Positions 7,645-15,970 of a stretch of DNA of 21,957 nt are shown here, in pieces (within the stretch, counting starts at the first letter, position 1; every line of letters starts with the position of its first letter). The notes under the pieces are model-generated. The model did not search any database, was not told the DNA's origin, and was given only the letters and a program-made list of their open reading frames with translations. This stretch comes from JAKAWM01 sp049966695. GTDB taxonomy: Bacteria > Actinomycetota > Acidimicrobiia > Acidimicrobiales > Palsa-688. The position numbers were made by a program, and so were the translations under genes. The stretch covers positions 1 to 21,957 of the forward strand of contig JBMFUG010000043.1 of assembly GCA_049966695.1 (NCBI GenBank), read 5' to 3'.

Positions 7645-7675
7645 TCGACATCACTTGGGACAGCAGTGTTATAGT
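7645..7675 (+). promoter_or_regulatory. copZ-copA promoter
   Basis: TATAGT (7670-7675) is a good -10. The best -35 candidate is TCGACA (7645-7650), 19 bases upstream of it; reading the -10 as GTTATA (7668-7673) gives a 17-base spacer. The expected start of transcription falls at about 7682, inside the palindrome described next. Confidence 0.5.
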
Positions 7676-7680
7676 GAAAT

Positions 7681-7697
7681 ATACCCGAGGTGGGTAT
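7681..7697 (+). promoter_or_regulatory. CsoR-type copper operator
   Basis: ATACCC (7681-7686) and GGGTAT (7692-7697) form a perfect inverted repeat around five bases. This is the half-site pattern (TACCC/GGGTA) of operators bound by the copper-sensing repressor CsoR. It lies just downstream of the -10 and about 27 bases before the copZ start, where bound repressor would block transcription until Cu(I) releases it. No csoR gene is in the window, so the regulator must be encoded elsewhere. Confidence 0.7.
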
Positions 7698-7723
7698 CTG
7701 CGTGCGACAGACAGGAGCGGGCG

Positions 7724-7927
7724 ATGGAACAGACGATCACCTACACGGTCCCAGGCATGACGTGCGACCACTGCAAGCGCGCTGTCAGTGACGAGCTCAG
7801 CGCCGTGACCGGCGTGTCAGCAGTTGAGGTGGACTTGGGCACAAAGCTCGTCAAAGTCTTGGGAGAAGACCTCGACGACGGCGCTCTGCGGGCTGCCATC
7901 GAAGAGGCCGGCTACGAGGCTGTCTGA
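7724..7927 (+). CDS. copZ: Copper chaperone, heavy-metal-associated domain
   Basis: The 67-residue protein is a single HMA domain with the Cu(I)-binding motif GMTCDHC (Cys14, Cys17) in the loop before the first helix and the usual GYEAV ending. It carries Cu(I) in the cytoplasm and hands it to the copper ATPase. AGGAG (7713-7717) lies 6 bases before ATG 7724, which fixes the start; the frame is open upstream to 7655, but that part covers the promoter. Its TGA stop overlaps the copA ATG by one base, so the two are translationally coupled. A CsoR-like operator precedes it. Confidence 0.95.
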   Translation: MEQTITYTVPGMTCDHCKRAVSDELSAVTGVSAVEVDLGTKLVKVLGEDLDDGALRAAIEEAGYEAV

Positions 7928-10110
7928 TGGCCAGCGTCGCCCCTTCCGAAAAGCTAGGGCGCGTGGACCTTGCGATTTCCGGGATGACATGCGCCTCTTG
8001 CGCTGCCCGGATCGAAAAACGTCTGAACAAGCTGGAGGGGGTCAAGGCAACTGTCAACTTTGCTAGTGAACAGGCGGCGGTTGTCTTCGACCCGGCCACC
8101 ATTTCCCTTGACGAGCTGATAGGGACAGTAGAAGGGATCGGCTACGGGGCAGCGTTGCCAGCAGACCTGCCCGAGGAGGAAGACCCCACCAGGCAATATA
8201 GGTGGCGCCTCGCGGTGGCTCTGGTGCTTTCGGTGCCGGTCGCCTTGTGGGCTTGGGTAGCACCCGCCCGCTTCTCTGGTTGGGAGTGGGCGTCACTGGC
8301 GCTGGCTACCCCGGTGGTGGCTTACGCCGGCTGGCCGTTCCACCGGGCTGCGGCGTTGAACGCCCGCCATGGGACAGCCACCATGGACACGCTGGTGTCG
8401 CTCGGCACCCTCGCCGCTTGGACCTGGTCGACTGTGGTGCTCCTGGCCAGGATGAAACTGAGCGTGTACTTCGACTCGGCCACTCTTATCACAGCGCTTA
8501 TCCTTCTTGGCCGCTTCTTCGAGGCTCGGGCCAAGCGCCGTTCCGGTGAGGCTGTCCGGGCACTTTTGGAAGTGGGCGCCAAGGAGGCTCGGGCCCTACG
8601 AGATGGGGCAGAGGTGACGGTCCCAGTTGAGGCACTACGGGCCAGCGACCTCTTTGTGGTCCGACCTGGCGACAAGGTGGCGACTGACGGGGTTGTCGAG
8701 GAAGGGGTTTCCGCAGTTGACCAGTCGGTGCTGACAGGCGAGCCAGTACCGGTCGAGGTGGGGCCAGGCGACGAGGTCGTTGGCGGTACCGTGAACGCCG
8801 GTGGACGTCTTGTCGTCCGGGCGACCAAGGTGGGCTCTGAGACGGCCCTGGCACAAATTGCGAGGCTGGTGGCTCAGGCCCAAACGGGCAAGGCCCAGGT
8901 CCAGCGTCTGGCCGACCGCGTCTCAGGGGTGTTCGTGCCGGTGGTGATCGGCCTGTCCTTGCTTACCCTGGCCGGGTGGCTCACGCTGTCTGGTTCTGGG
9001 ACGGCTGCAGCCTTCACTGCCGCAGTCGCGGTGGTGGTCATCGCCTGCCCCTGCGCCCTGGGCCTCGCGACGCCCACGGCCCTCATGGTCGGGACGGGGC
9101 GCGGTGCTCAGCTCGGGATACTCATCAAAGGCCCCGAGGCGCTGGAGCGCACGCGCCAAGTGACGACGGTCGTGCTCGACAAGACCGGCACGCTGACTGA
9201 AGGCAAGATGCGAGTCGTGGCGGTGGTGCCGGCCCCGGGACTTGACGAGCGCACGGTCTTGGCGCTGGCGGCTGCCGTTGAGGACGCAAGCGAGCACCCG
9301 ATAGCGCGAGCCATCTCGGGCTACGGCCGCGAGCGCCTCGGTTCTCTCCTGCCCGTGGAGGGCTTCAAAAGCCGGGCCGGGCTCGGGGTCGAGGGCGTCG
9401 TCGACGGCCATGCTGTGGTGGTGGGGCGTCCTAGCTTGCTCAGTGACTGGGGTACCGACCTACCAGAGCCACTGTCAGCGGAGGCGAGGCGTTTGGAGGA
9501 AAAGGGCACAACCGTAGTGGCCGTGGCCTCGGACGGGGAAGCCGTCGGCCTTGTGGCCCTGGCTGACACGGTCAAGCCCACGAGCCGTCAGGCCATTTTG
9601 GAGCTCCGCGGCCTTGGCCTCACTCCCATATTGCTAACGGGGGACAACGAGCTGAGCGCGCGTGCAGTCGCAGCCGAAGTGGGCATCGAACGTGTCCTAT
9701 CGGGCGTGCTGCCCGATGGCAAGGCGGCAGAAATCCGTCGTTTGCAACAAGCCGGTGAGGTGGTCGCAATGGTCGGCGACGGGGTCAACGACGCGCCGGC
9801 TTTGGCCCAGGCCGACCTCGGTCTTTCAATAGGTACTGGCACCGATGTCGCGATCGAGGCGTCCGACCTTACGCTCGTCTCTGGTGACCTGCGGGCTGCT
9901 GCCGACGCCATCCGCCTCGCGCGCCGGACCCTGGCCACCATAAAAGGCAACCTTTTCTGGGCCTTTGCCTACAACGTGGCTGCTGTCCCCCTTGCCATCG
10001 CGGGGGTCGTAAACCCGGTCATAGCCGCCGCCGCTATGGCCTTTTCGAGCGTCTTCGTGGTGTCCAACTCGCTCAGGCTGCGGCACTTCCGCCCGCTCCG
10101 CCAGTCTTAG
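7927..10110 (+). CDS. copA: Copper-exporting P1B-type ATPase
   Basis: The 727-residue pump exports Cu(I) across the cytoplasmic membrane using ATP. One N-terminal HMA domain has GMTCASC (Cys22, Cys25). About eight membrane helices follow in the P1B layout. Motifs in order are TGEP (270-273, actuator domain), CPC (374-376, transport site, in VIACPCALGLATPT), DKTGT (418-422, phosphorylated Asp418), SEHPIA (455-460, nucleotide binding), TGDN (571-574) and GDGVND (617-622). YN at 682-683 and MAFSS at 704-708 in the last helices match the Cu(I)-selective P1B-1 subgroup. The length is usual for a single-HMA CopA. It starts within the copZ stop codon, forming a two-gene copper-efflux operon. Confidence 0.97.
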   Translation: MASVAPSEKLGRVDLAISGMTCASCAARIEKRLNKLEGVKATVNFASEQAAVVFDPATISLDELIGTVEGIGYGAALPADLPEEEDPTRQYRWRLAVALVLSVPVALWAWVAPARFSGWEWASLALATPVVAYAGWPFHRAAALNARHGTATMDTLVSLGTLAAWTWSTVVLLARMKLSVYFDSATLITALILLGRFFEARAKRRSGEAVRALLEVGAKEARALRDGAEVTVPVEALRASDLFVVRPGDKVATDGVVEEGVSAVDQSVLTGEPVPVEVGPGDEVVGGTVNAGGRLVVRATKVGSETALAQIARLVAQAQTGKAQVQRLADRVSGVFVPVVIGLSLLTLAGWLTLSGSGTAAAFTAAVAVVVIACPCALGLATPTALMVGTGRGAQLGILIKGPEALERTRQVTTVVLDKTGTLTEGKMRVVAVVPAPGLDERTVLALAAAVEDASEHPIARAISGYGRERLGSLLPVEGFKSRAGLGVEGVVDGHAVVVGRPSLLSDWGTDLPEPLSAEARRLEEKGTTVVAVASDGEAVGLVALADTVKPTSRQAILELRGLGLTPILLTGDNELSARAVAAEVGIERVLSGVLPDGKAAEIRRLQQAGEVVAMVGDGVNDAPALAQADLGLSIGTGTDVAIEASDLTLVSGDLRAAADAIRLARRTLATIKGNLFWAFAYNVAAVPLAIAGVVNPVIAAAAMAFSSVFVVSNSLRLRHFRPLRQS

Positions 10111-10213
10111 TGCCCTCTGCAGCGCTGTAGGTGGCGGGCCAGGGCGAGCCTGTCAAGACCGCTCGCGTTAGGCGTTGCCTGGGCCCACTGAGCGCGAGCA
10201 AAGGCGCCTGCGG

Positions 10214-10219
10214 TAGCGT
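10214..10219 (+). promoter_or_regulatory. -10 element for a probable leaderless transcript
   Basis: TAGCGT fits the TANNNT -10 pattern and ends 6 bases before the ATG at 10226, which has no Shine-Dalgarno sequence. No convincing -35 is seen. Confidence 0.35.
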
Positions 10220-10225
10220 CCGAGC

Positions 10226-11215
10226 ATGAAAGTTGTAGTGATCGGCGCCACGGGCCACATCGGTAGCTATTTGGTCCCAAGGCTCGTGGGCGCGGGCCAT
10301 GAGGTCGTGGCCGTCAGCCGAGGAGAGCGCCAGCCCTATCGCGACCATCCAGCCTGGCAGGAAGTCGTCCAGGTGCACGCGGACCGAGCGGCTGAAGACG
10401 CTGATGGGACCTTTGGCGGGCGTTTGGCCGACATGCACCCGGACGCGGTCGTCGACCTCGTTTGCTTCAGCCTGTCGTCGGCCGAGCAGTTGGCCGAAGC
10501 GTTGGCACCCGAGAAATCCTATTTGCTCCACTGCGGCACGATCTGGGTGCACGGGCCGGCAACGGAGGTCCCCGTTAGCGAGGGTGCTGCTCGCAGTCCC
10601 TTCGGGGAGTACGGCGTGCAGAAGGCGGCGATCGAGAGCTTTTTGCTGGGCGAGGCACGCCGAGGCACGTTGCCTTGCACGGTGCTGCACCCTGGCCACA
10701 TCGTTGGGCCGGGCTGGGCACCGGTCAACCCGGCGGGCAACTTCAACCTGCAAGTCTTCGAGCGCCTCGCCAATGAGGAGGAGCTTGTGCTGGCGAACTT
10801 CGGGATGGAGACGGTCCACCACGTGCATGCTGACGACGTGGCCCAGGCCTTTGCCCTTGCCCTGGAGCACCCCTCAGCCGCTTGCGGTGAGGCGTTCCAT
10901 GTCGTGTCTGAGCGCGCGCTGGTACTGCGTGGTTATGCGGAGCAGGTGGCCGGTTGGTTCGGCAGGCGCGCGGTGCTTTCTTTCGAGCCTTGGGAGACGT
11001 GGGCCGCGCACTGGAGCCGGCAAGATGCTGAGGCAACTTGGGAGCACATATCGCGCAGCCCATCTATGAGCATCGCAAAAGCCGTGCGGCTTTTAGGTTA
11101 TAGGCCCCGTTACAGCTCTTTGGAAGCAGTGTTCGAAGCTGTGTCATGGCTCGTGAACGAGGGCCAGTTAGATGCTCACGGACGCGTCCCTGTTTTCCAG
11201 GCCTTGTCGCCTTAG
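10226..11215 (+). CDS. NAD(P)-dependent epimerase/dehydratase-type SDR protein
   Basis: The 329-residue protein begins MKVVVIGATGHIG, the extended-SDR nucleotide loop TGxxGxxG style (G7, G10, G13). It retains the catalytic pair Tyr129 and Lys133 within EYGVQK. A serine or threonine of the triad is plausible at CGTIWVHG (103-110), where Thr105 stands in the usual position. Residues 190-300 form the variable substrate-binding part, with HHVHADDVAQAFALAL typical of the family. The substrate cannot be told: relatives act on nucleotide sugars or as RNA-processing chloroplast homologues. It stands after copA with 115 bases between and just before the potassium channel (24-base gap), so the latter two may be co-transcribed. 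Confidence 0.9.
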   Translation: MKVVVIGATGHIGSYLVPRLVGAGHEVVAVSRGERQPYRDHPAWQEVVQVHADRAAEDADGTFGGRLADMHPDAVVDLVCFSLSSAEQLAEALAPEKSYLLHCGTIWVHGPATEVPVSEGAARSPFGEYGVQKAAIESFLLGEARRGTLPCTVLHPGHIVGPGWAPVNPAGNFNLQVFERLANEEELVLANFGMETVHHVHADDVAQAFALALEHPSAACGEAFHVVSERALVLRGYAEQVAGWFGRRAVLSFEPWETWAAHWSRQDAEATWEHISRSPSMSIAKAVRLLGYRPRYSSLEAVFEAVSWLVNEGQLDAHGRVPVFQALSP

Positions 11216-11239
11216 CCGCTCCGCACTGAGACCTTCAGC

Positions 11240-12196
11240 ATGGTCACCCTTCTGGCTCTGGCTTTAAGGCGGGTCAAGCGTTCCCAGGCACTGAAGCTGG
11301 CCCTCATCGGGACAGCGTGCTTGCTGGTCGGGGCCGAGCTGTTCTCGGCCACTCAGGGCGTTTCTTTTGGGAAGGCGCTGTACTGGGCGGTCACCACGGC
11401 GACGACGGTGGGTTACGGGGACGTCGTCCCCAAGGACACAACCGGGCGGGTCATAGCCGTTGCAGTCATGCTCACGACGATCCCGCTTTTCGCGTCTGCG
11501 TTTGCATATTTCGCCGGGGTCGTGGTCACGGCTAATGTGCGTAGGCTTCTCGGCATGGGACGACCGGAAGCTACCAAGGCCACCGTGGTCATACTGGGGC
11601 TGAGCCCGCCTGTACCGCGCGTGGTGGCAGAGCTGCGGGAAGCCGGACGCGAAGTGATGCTTGTCGCCAACTGTGACCGTTCGGCCGTGCCAGAGGACGT
11701 CGTGGTGGTCAACGCAGACCCGACGGACGAAGCTGCAATGCGGCGCGTGCACCCGGAGAAGGCGGGCCAGCTGTTGATCACCGGGGCGACCGATGCCGAC
11801 GTGCTGGTGAGCGCGGTGCTCTTGAGGCACCTTGCGCCGGCAGTGCCCACGCTGGCTGTAGCCAGCTCGCCGAGCGTTTGCCGAGCGCTGGAAGAGCTTG
11901 GTGTGCAAACGACACTGTCTGCTGACGAGCTTCTCGTCCACACGCTGGCCAAGAGCTTGGAGGCTCCCCATGCAGGCGAGCTCTTGCTGCGCCTGGTGGA
12001 CTCCGAGGGGTACCGGCTGAAGGAGGTCCCGGTCGGGGCGGACCAGCAGGGCAGGAGCCTTCGCACCGTGCGCGCCGAGCACACGGGGCTCGTCTTGGGT
12101 GCGGTGAGCGAAGGCCGTGTAACAGTTGGCCTCACGCGTGAGGTGGTGCTCAACGAGGGCGACCGCCTTATCGTCTTGGAGGCAGACCAGCTTTGA
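11240..12196 (+). CDS. Two-helix potassium channel with RCK (TrkA-N/TrkA-C) domain
   Basis: The 318-residue protein has a first membrane helix (about 16-36), a pore helix (43-54), the K+ selectivity filter TVGYGD (56-61) and a second helix (70-98). A cytoplasmic RCK region follows: TrkA-N at about 114-235 (with NADPTDEAAMRRVHPEKA and TGATDADVL) and TrkA-C at about 245-318 (ending LNEGDRLIVLEAD). This is the layout of MthK-type ligand-gated channels, which assemble as tetramers. The first loop of the RCK fold reads ILGLSPPV instead of the usual GxGxxG, so dinucleotide binding is probably lost and gating may depend on another ligand. No strong ribosome site precedes ATG 11240. Confidence 0.92.
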   Translation: MVTLLALALRRVKRSQALKLALIGTACLLVGAELFSATQGVSFGKALYWAVTTATTVGYGDVVPKDTTGRVIAVAVMLTTIPLFASAFAYFAGVVVTANVRRLLGMGRPEATKATVVILGLSPPVPRVVAELREAGREVMLVANCDRSAVPEDVVVVNADPTDEAAMRRVHPEKAGQLLITGATDADVLVSAVLLRHLAPAVPTLAVASSPSVCRALEELGVQTTLSADELLVHTLAKSLEAPHAGELLLRLVDSEGYRLKEVPVGADQQGRSLRTVRAEHTGLVLGAVSEGRVTVGLTREVVLNEGDRLIVLEADQL

Positions 12197-12292
12197 GCTG
12201 CGGGAGACAGGCCAAGTTCGGGCCCTAGGTCGTCGTGGACAAGGAGCCGCGGAGCGGCGACCTGACAAGAGGGCCGGCGCTTGAGTATAGGC

Positions 12293-12312
12293 GTACAAGT
12301 ACGTACAAGTAC
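12293..12312 (+). promoter_or_regulatory. Tandem GTACAAGTAC sites upstream of the esterase
   Basis: GTACAAGTAC occurs twice back to back (12293-12302, 12303-12312), about 50 bases upstream of the presumed -10 at 12359. Each unit is almost self-complementary. The spacing of 10 bases places both on one face of the helix, as for an activator. The regulator is not known. The core GTACAAG also occurs next to the LacI-type operators at 18646-18652. Confidence 0.4.
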
Positions 12313-12358
12313 CGGCATGGGCACGCACCTTTGGCCGTGAGGGGGGTGGCCGGCGCAG

Positions 12359-12364
12359 TAGTGT
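12359..12364 (+). promoter_or_regulatory. -10 element for a probable leaderless esterase transcript
   Basis: TAGTGT fits TANNNT and ends 7 bases before ATG 12372. This favours ATG 12372 over the adjacent GTG 12369 as start, since transcription would begin at the A of the ATG. Confidence 0.4.
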
Positions 12365-12371
12365 CCTTGTG

Positions 12372-13346
12372 ATGCCGTACTATGACTTGCCGCGAGACGA
12401 GCTCCGTAGCTACCGTCCCGAGCTCAAGTGGCCATCGGACATGGAGCAGTTTTGGTCAAAGACGCTTGCCGAAGCCAGGGCAATGACTGAAGCTCCGTCG
12501 TTCAGCAAGGTTGTCACGGGCTTGGCCTTGGTCGACACGTTCGACGTTTCGTTCTCCGGTTTCGGGGGCCAGCGCGTTAGCGCGTGGTTGCACCTGCCGG
12601 CAGGTCTTCGAGCGCCGGTGCCTGCCGTCGTCTGCTACCAGGGTTACGGAGGGGGCAGGGGCTTGGCGCACGAGGTGAGCATTTGGGCCCTCGCAGGCTA
12701 CGCCAGCTTGGTGATGGACACTCGCGGGCAAGGCTCAGGGTGGAGATCTGGTGACACGCCTGACCCAGTGGGTGCCGGGCCTTGCCAACCTGGTTTCATG
12801 ACTAAAGGGATCCTGGACCGCGATGAGTACTATTACCGGCGCGTTTACACGGACGCCGTTTTGGCGGTAGACGCGTTGCGCTCTCACCCGCTGGTGCGCC
12901 AAGACCGGGTGGCGGTCACCGGTGGGAGCCAGGGTGGCGGCATCTGCCTGGCTGTAGCCGCACTGGTGCCTGATATCTGGGCGGCACTACCTGACGTACC
13001 TTTTCTTTGTGATTTCCCGCGAGCGACAGAGATCGCTGGCACCGACCCTTATGGCGAGATCGTGCGGTACTTGAAAGTTCACCGGGACCATGTCGAGGCT
13101 GCATTTGCCACGCTCGCCTATTTTGACGCGGCCGCTCTGGCGAAGATGGCCAGGGCGCCTTCATTGTTCTCCGTCGCCCTTATGGACCAAACGTGCCCAC
13201 CCTCGACCGTCTATGCGGCGTACAACAACTACGGCGGTGCCAAGCAGATAGTCGAGTACCCGTTCAATGACCACGAGGGCGGCCAGGGTTTCCACCAGGC
13301 TTTGCAGCTCGAGTGGCTCTCGTCCCTGGCCGAGCAGGTAGATTAG
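12372..13346 (+). CDS. Acetyl xylan esterase / cephalosporin-C deacetylase (carbohydrate esterase family 7)
   Basis: The 324-residue alpha/beta hydrolase matches CE7 enzymes in length and landmarks. The oxyanion region VCYQGYGGGRG and the family signature DTRGQGSG (about 116-123) precede the nucleophile in GGSQGG (Ser186). The acid Asp272 lies in LMDQTCPPSTVYAAYN and the base His301 in FNDHEGG. The triad positions are close to those known in Bacillus CE7 enzymes (about 181/269/298). These hexameric cytoplasmic enzymes remove acetyl groups from xylo-oligosaccharides and from cephalosporin C. No signal peptide is present, so short imported acetylated sugars are the likely substrate. It lies 2.6 kb from the sugar locus, in its own unit. 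Confidence 0.92.
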   Translation: MPYYDLPRDELRSYRPELKWPSDMEQFWSKTLAEARAMTEAPSFSKVVTGLALVDTFDVSFSGFGGQRVSAWLHLPAGLRAPVPAVVCYQGYGGGRGLAHEVSIWALAGYASLVMDTRGQGSGWRSGDTPDPVGAGPCQPGFMTKGILDRDEYYYRRVYTDAVLAVDALRSHPLVRQDRVAVTGGSQGGGICLAVAALVPDIWAALPDVPFLCDFPRATEIAGTDPYGEIVRYLKVHRDHVEAAFATLAYFDAAALAKMARAPSLFSVALMDQTCPPSTVYAAYNNYGGAKQIVEYPFNDHEGGQGFHQALQLEWLSSLAEQVD

Positions 13347-13396
13347 TGCCGCAGGGCCGTCATGTGCCAGGGGCAGCCTCTTAATGGTCCTTTAAC

Positions 13397-14677
13397 ATGC
13401 CACGCGCCAGCATGGTAAGGGTGGGCAAATGGCTGTGGCCGGGCCAGTTGAAGGCGCCCGGCCGTGCTCATCCGGCGTACTTGCTGGTAGCGGGCGCGGC
13501 AGTACTGGGCGCGGCGGCCATTTGTGCAGCGGGTTGTGCTCCAATGAGGGCCGCCGCGGACAGCGGAGGGGCTGCTCCCCACCTGGCGGTACTTGACAAG
13601 GGCGTGCCCCGCGAGGAGCCGGTACGCGGCCCTGCCGTTGCCCCAAGGCACCCGCCGGTGCTGGAAGTGATCAGGGTGACCCCCGGCGACAAGGCTACTG
13701 GTGTGGGACCGAGCGCCCCGGTTGTCGTGACCTACAACCAATCGTTGGGGCTAGCGGCGCGCTACCCAGTCATCTCTCCTCCTGTCCCTGGGCGCTGGCA
13801 GCGCACCGGGCCAGCCCAGGTTGAGTTCAAGCCGACCGGGTACTGGGAGCCCGGCACGACCTACCGGGTGTCGCTCCCTGTGCCCTTGGCAACGTCGCCT
13901 GGGGCGAGGGGCGTAAGCGAGTTCAGCACTGGCTTGCCTTCGGTGCTGGCGCTCCAGCAGTACTTGGCGATCCTCGGCTACCTGCCCTTGAGGTTCACCC
14001 CTACCGGTGACCAACCAAACCGCTGGGCGGTGCTCAGACGTGAGCCTACGAGCCCCGACCTGGTGCCCCAAGCCCCCTCTCCAGGGGTGTTCACGTGGGC
14101 TTACCCGGACGTTCCCGAGCTCCTGTGGGCACAGTGGCACCGAGGACAGCCCAACGTCGTCACCACGGGGGCGGTCATGCAGTTCGAAGTGGCCCACGGC
14201 CTTGTGCCCGACGGTACCGCCGGTGCTGCGCTGTGGCGCGCGCTGCTTAGAGCGGTAGCTAGTCGGCAAATGGACGCCCGGCACTATAACTACGTAATAG
14301 TGTCGGAAACGTTGCCTGAGACCCTTTACGTCTGGCAGGACGGCAAGTTCGTGTACCACACGTTGGCCAACACTGGGGTACCGGGTGCAGCAACCCCGCA
14401 GGGCACTTGGCCAGTCGCCTACAAACAGAACCCCAACCTGATGAAGGGCTGCGACGTCAACGGGACCTGTTATTCCGTTTGGGTCGACTATGCCAGCTAT
14501 TTCATCCCTTCTGTGGGCGACGCTGTCCATGCCTTCTCGCGCCCCGGCTATGGCTACCCGCAAAGCAACGGTTGCGTTGAGGTGGCGCCGTCCCAGGGGG
14601 CAATTGTCTACGGCTATGACCCCGTCGGCACTTTGGTGACTGTTAGCTCCTGGGTCGGCCCAGCGCAGGGTCAATAG
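13397..14677 (+). CDS. L,D-transpeptidase (YkuD) with Ig-like domain, membrane-anchored
   Basis: The 426-residue protein has a hydrophobic segment at about 26-46 ending AAGC (Cys47), which could be a membrane anchor or a weak lipobox. An Ig-like domain (about 90-178, VIRVTPGDKATGV onward to FSTGLP) is followed by a peptidoglycan-binding-like region (about 183-290, LQQYLAILGYLP and TGAVMQFEVAHGLVPDGTAG). The C-terminal YkuD domain (about 298-417) has the catalytic His378 and Cys393 within SNGCVEV; Asn replaces the commoner His of SHGC. Such enzymes make 3-3 cross-links in actinobacterial peptidoglycan outside the membrane. The binding repeat is split by about 50 residues. Start ATG 13397 lacks a ribosome site; ATG 13412 is an alternative. 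Confidence 0.92.
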   Translation: MPRASMVRVGKWLWPGQLKAPGRAHPAYLLVAGAAVLGAAAICAAGCAPMRAAADSGGAAPHLAVLDKGVPREEPVRGPAVAPRHPPVLEVIRVTPGDKATGVGPSAPVVVTYNQSLGLAARYPVISPPVPGRWQRTGPAQVEFKPTGYWEPGTTYRVSLPVPLATSPGARGVSEFSTGLPSVLALQQYLAILGYLPLRFTPTGDQPNRWAVLRREPTSPDLVPQAPSPGVFTWAYPDVPELLWAQWHRGQPNVVTTGAVMQFEVAHGLVPDGTAGAALWRALLRAVASRQMDARHYNYVIVSETLPETLYVWQDGKFVYHTLANTGVPGAATPQGTWPVAYKQNPNLMKGCDVNGTCYSVWVDYASYFIPSVGDAVHAFSRPGYGYPQSNGCVEVAPSQGAIVYGYDPVGTLVTVSSWVGPAQGQ

Positions 14678-14765
14678 GCTTTTATTTGTAGGCCACCGTT
14701 TGCCGTTACCTGTGCGGTTATGCGGCTCTGCGGCGGTCATTTTTTGGCCGTCATTGCCCGCGTGC

Positions 14766-15917
14766 TCAGAGGGCCGGTGTGCCCTCAGGTGCCCCAGGGC
14801 AGCCACCGGGGGCCGAGGGCAGTTGCCCGCCAATGCTGACGAGCGATGTCCTGGGCACATCGCCGGCCCGCGCAATGGCGGCTAAAGCGCCCTTTTGCGC
14901 CCCGAGCTCGGCGTCGAAGAAATAAGTGGCCACCTGGGCAACTATGAGGCGGTCATTTTTGGGGCCGCTTAGAGGGCCGGCATAGGGCGGCTCGTGCTCG
15001 GCTCCGAAAAGGTCCAAGTAGTACTTGGGGCCCCTGGCGGCGTCGTATATCTGGGTGCTGCAAGCAGGCACGTTGACGGTGTCTGCGCTGCCCTGCGCTA
15101 CGAGGATGGGTACCGGCGGCCCTGTGAAGTACTCCCCTCCGAAGCTCACCAGCTCTGCTCCCGAAAGGACTGCCACCGCTTTTACAAGCGGGTCACGGCA
15201 GCAGGTGTTGTCTGCCACGGCGAGGCTCACGTCACCACCGTCGGAGTGGCCCATCAGCCCAACCCGTGCCGGGTTGACGAGGCCCGTGAGGGCAGAGCCT
15301 GGCTGGCCGGCCAGGTGGAGCAGTGCCGCTATCACAAAACGGAGGTCCGCCGGGTGGTTGACGATGTCGGCTTCGTCTAGGCCTCCGGGGTAAGAAGCTA
15401 CGGTGTAGGGGTAAGTAGGGGCAGCCACCACGAAGCCGGCCGACGCCAAGTCGACCAGGAGGCCCTCGTAAGCGCTGACCGGGATGTCGTAACCCTGGGA
15501 GAACACGACCAAGGGGTAGGGGGCGTCGGAGCGGTCGGGGACTAGCCGGCCAGCGCTTCGGTACGCCGGGTACCAGACCCGAGTAGGTAGGGGGCGCACC
15601 AGGTAGCCTCCTGGTCCCGCGTGCTCAACTATGGCGAAGCGCACTGTGCCAACTTGGTACTTGCCGATGTGGTTGAAAGATGTTGTGGCTTTGGCTGAGC
15701 CTGGTTTACGGGGGGCATGGGGACTTGCTAAAAGCCGTTGGCGCTCCCGGGTACGTGGGGCTTGTTGCGGCTGACGGGCGCCTACGGCGACCATTGGCAC
15801 TGTAATGAGCCCTAAGCCGACCAGTACTGCCAGAGCGGCTAAAAACGCCGTAACCCGGCCCAGGTGGACGGAGCCACTACTGGCACGGTGCCGGTTGCCG
15901 GTCCGCCTTGGTCGCAT
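14766..15917 (-). CDS. Exported alpha/beta hydrolase (chlorophyllase/PAF-acetylhydrolase-like)
   Basis: The 383-residue protein has an arginine-rich N terminus followed by a hydrophobic helix (about 22-46, VTAFLAALAVLVGLG), an uncleaved anchor or signal peptide. A long basic linker leads to an alpha/beta hydrolase domain. The nucleophile is Ser225 in GLMGHSDGG, the acid Asp279 in QGSADTVNV and the base His308 in GAEHEPPY. The oxyanion segment VVFSQGYD (137-144) and the layout resemble chlorophyllase and platelet-activating-factor acetylhydrolase-like esterases. CC at 239-240, C286 and a late Cys (373) could form disulfides outside the cell. The substrate is unknown. It converges on the L,D-transpeptidase gene with 88 bases between; the kinase gene lies upstream on the same strand with a 53-base gap. 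Confidence 0.88.
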   Translation of the reverse strand: MRPRRTGNRHRASSGSVHLGRVTAFLAALAVLVGLGLITVPMVAVGARQPQQAPRTRERQRLLASPHAPRKPGSAKATTSFNHIGKYQVGTVRFAIVEHAGPGGYLVRPLPTRVWYPAYRSAGRLVPDRSDAPYPLVVFSQGYDIPVSAYEGLLVDLASAGFVVAAPTYPYTVASYPGGLDEADIVNHPADLRFVIAALLHLAGQPGSALTGLVNPARVGLMGHSDGGDVSLAVADNTCCRDPLVKAVAVLSGAELVSFGGEYFTGPPVPILVAQGSADTVNVPACSTQIYDAARGPKYYLDLFGAEHEPPYAGPLSGPKNDRLIVAQVATYFFDAELGAQKGALAAIARAGDVPRTSLVSIGGQLPSAPGGCPGAPEGTPAL

Positions 15918-15970
15918 CTAGAGCACAGCGTAGCCGGCGCCGTGGCCGTTTTTAGGGCAACGGCATTGGC

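Noticed and set aside
11264..12328. 354-codon minus-strand frame
   Set aside because: It is the antisense of the potassium channel, whose filter and RCK motifs are unmistakable on the plus strand.
13751..14875. 374-codon minus-strand frame
   Set aside because: It is antisense to the L,D-transpeptidase gene and runs into the hydrolase 3' end in the wrong frame.
14732..14962. Similar GGCGGTCATTTTT strings at 14732 and 14948
   Set aside because: Only about 15 bases match, one copy lies inside the hydrolase coding sequence, and no wider repeat surrounds them.
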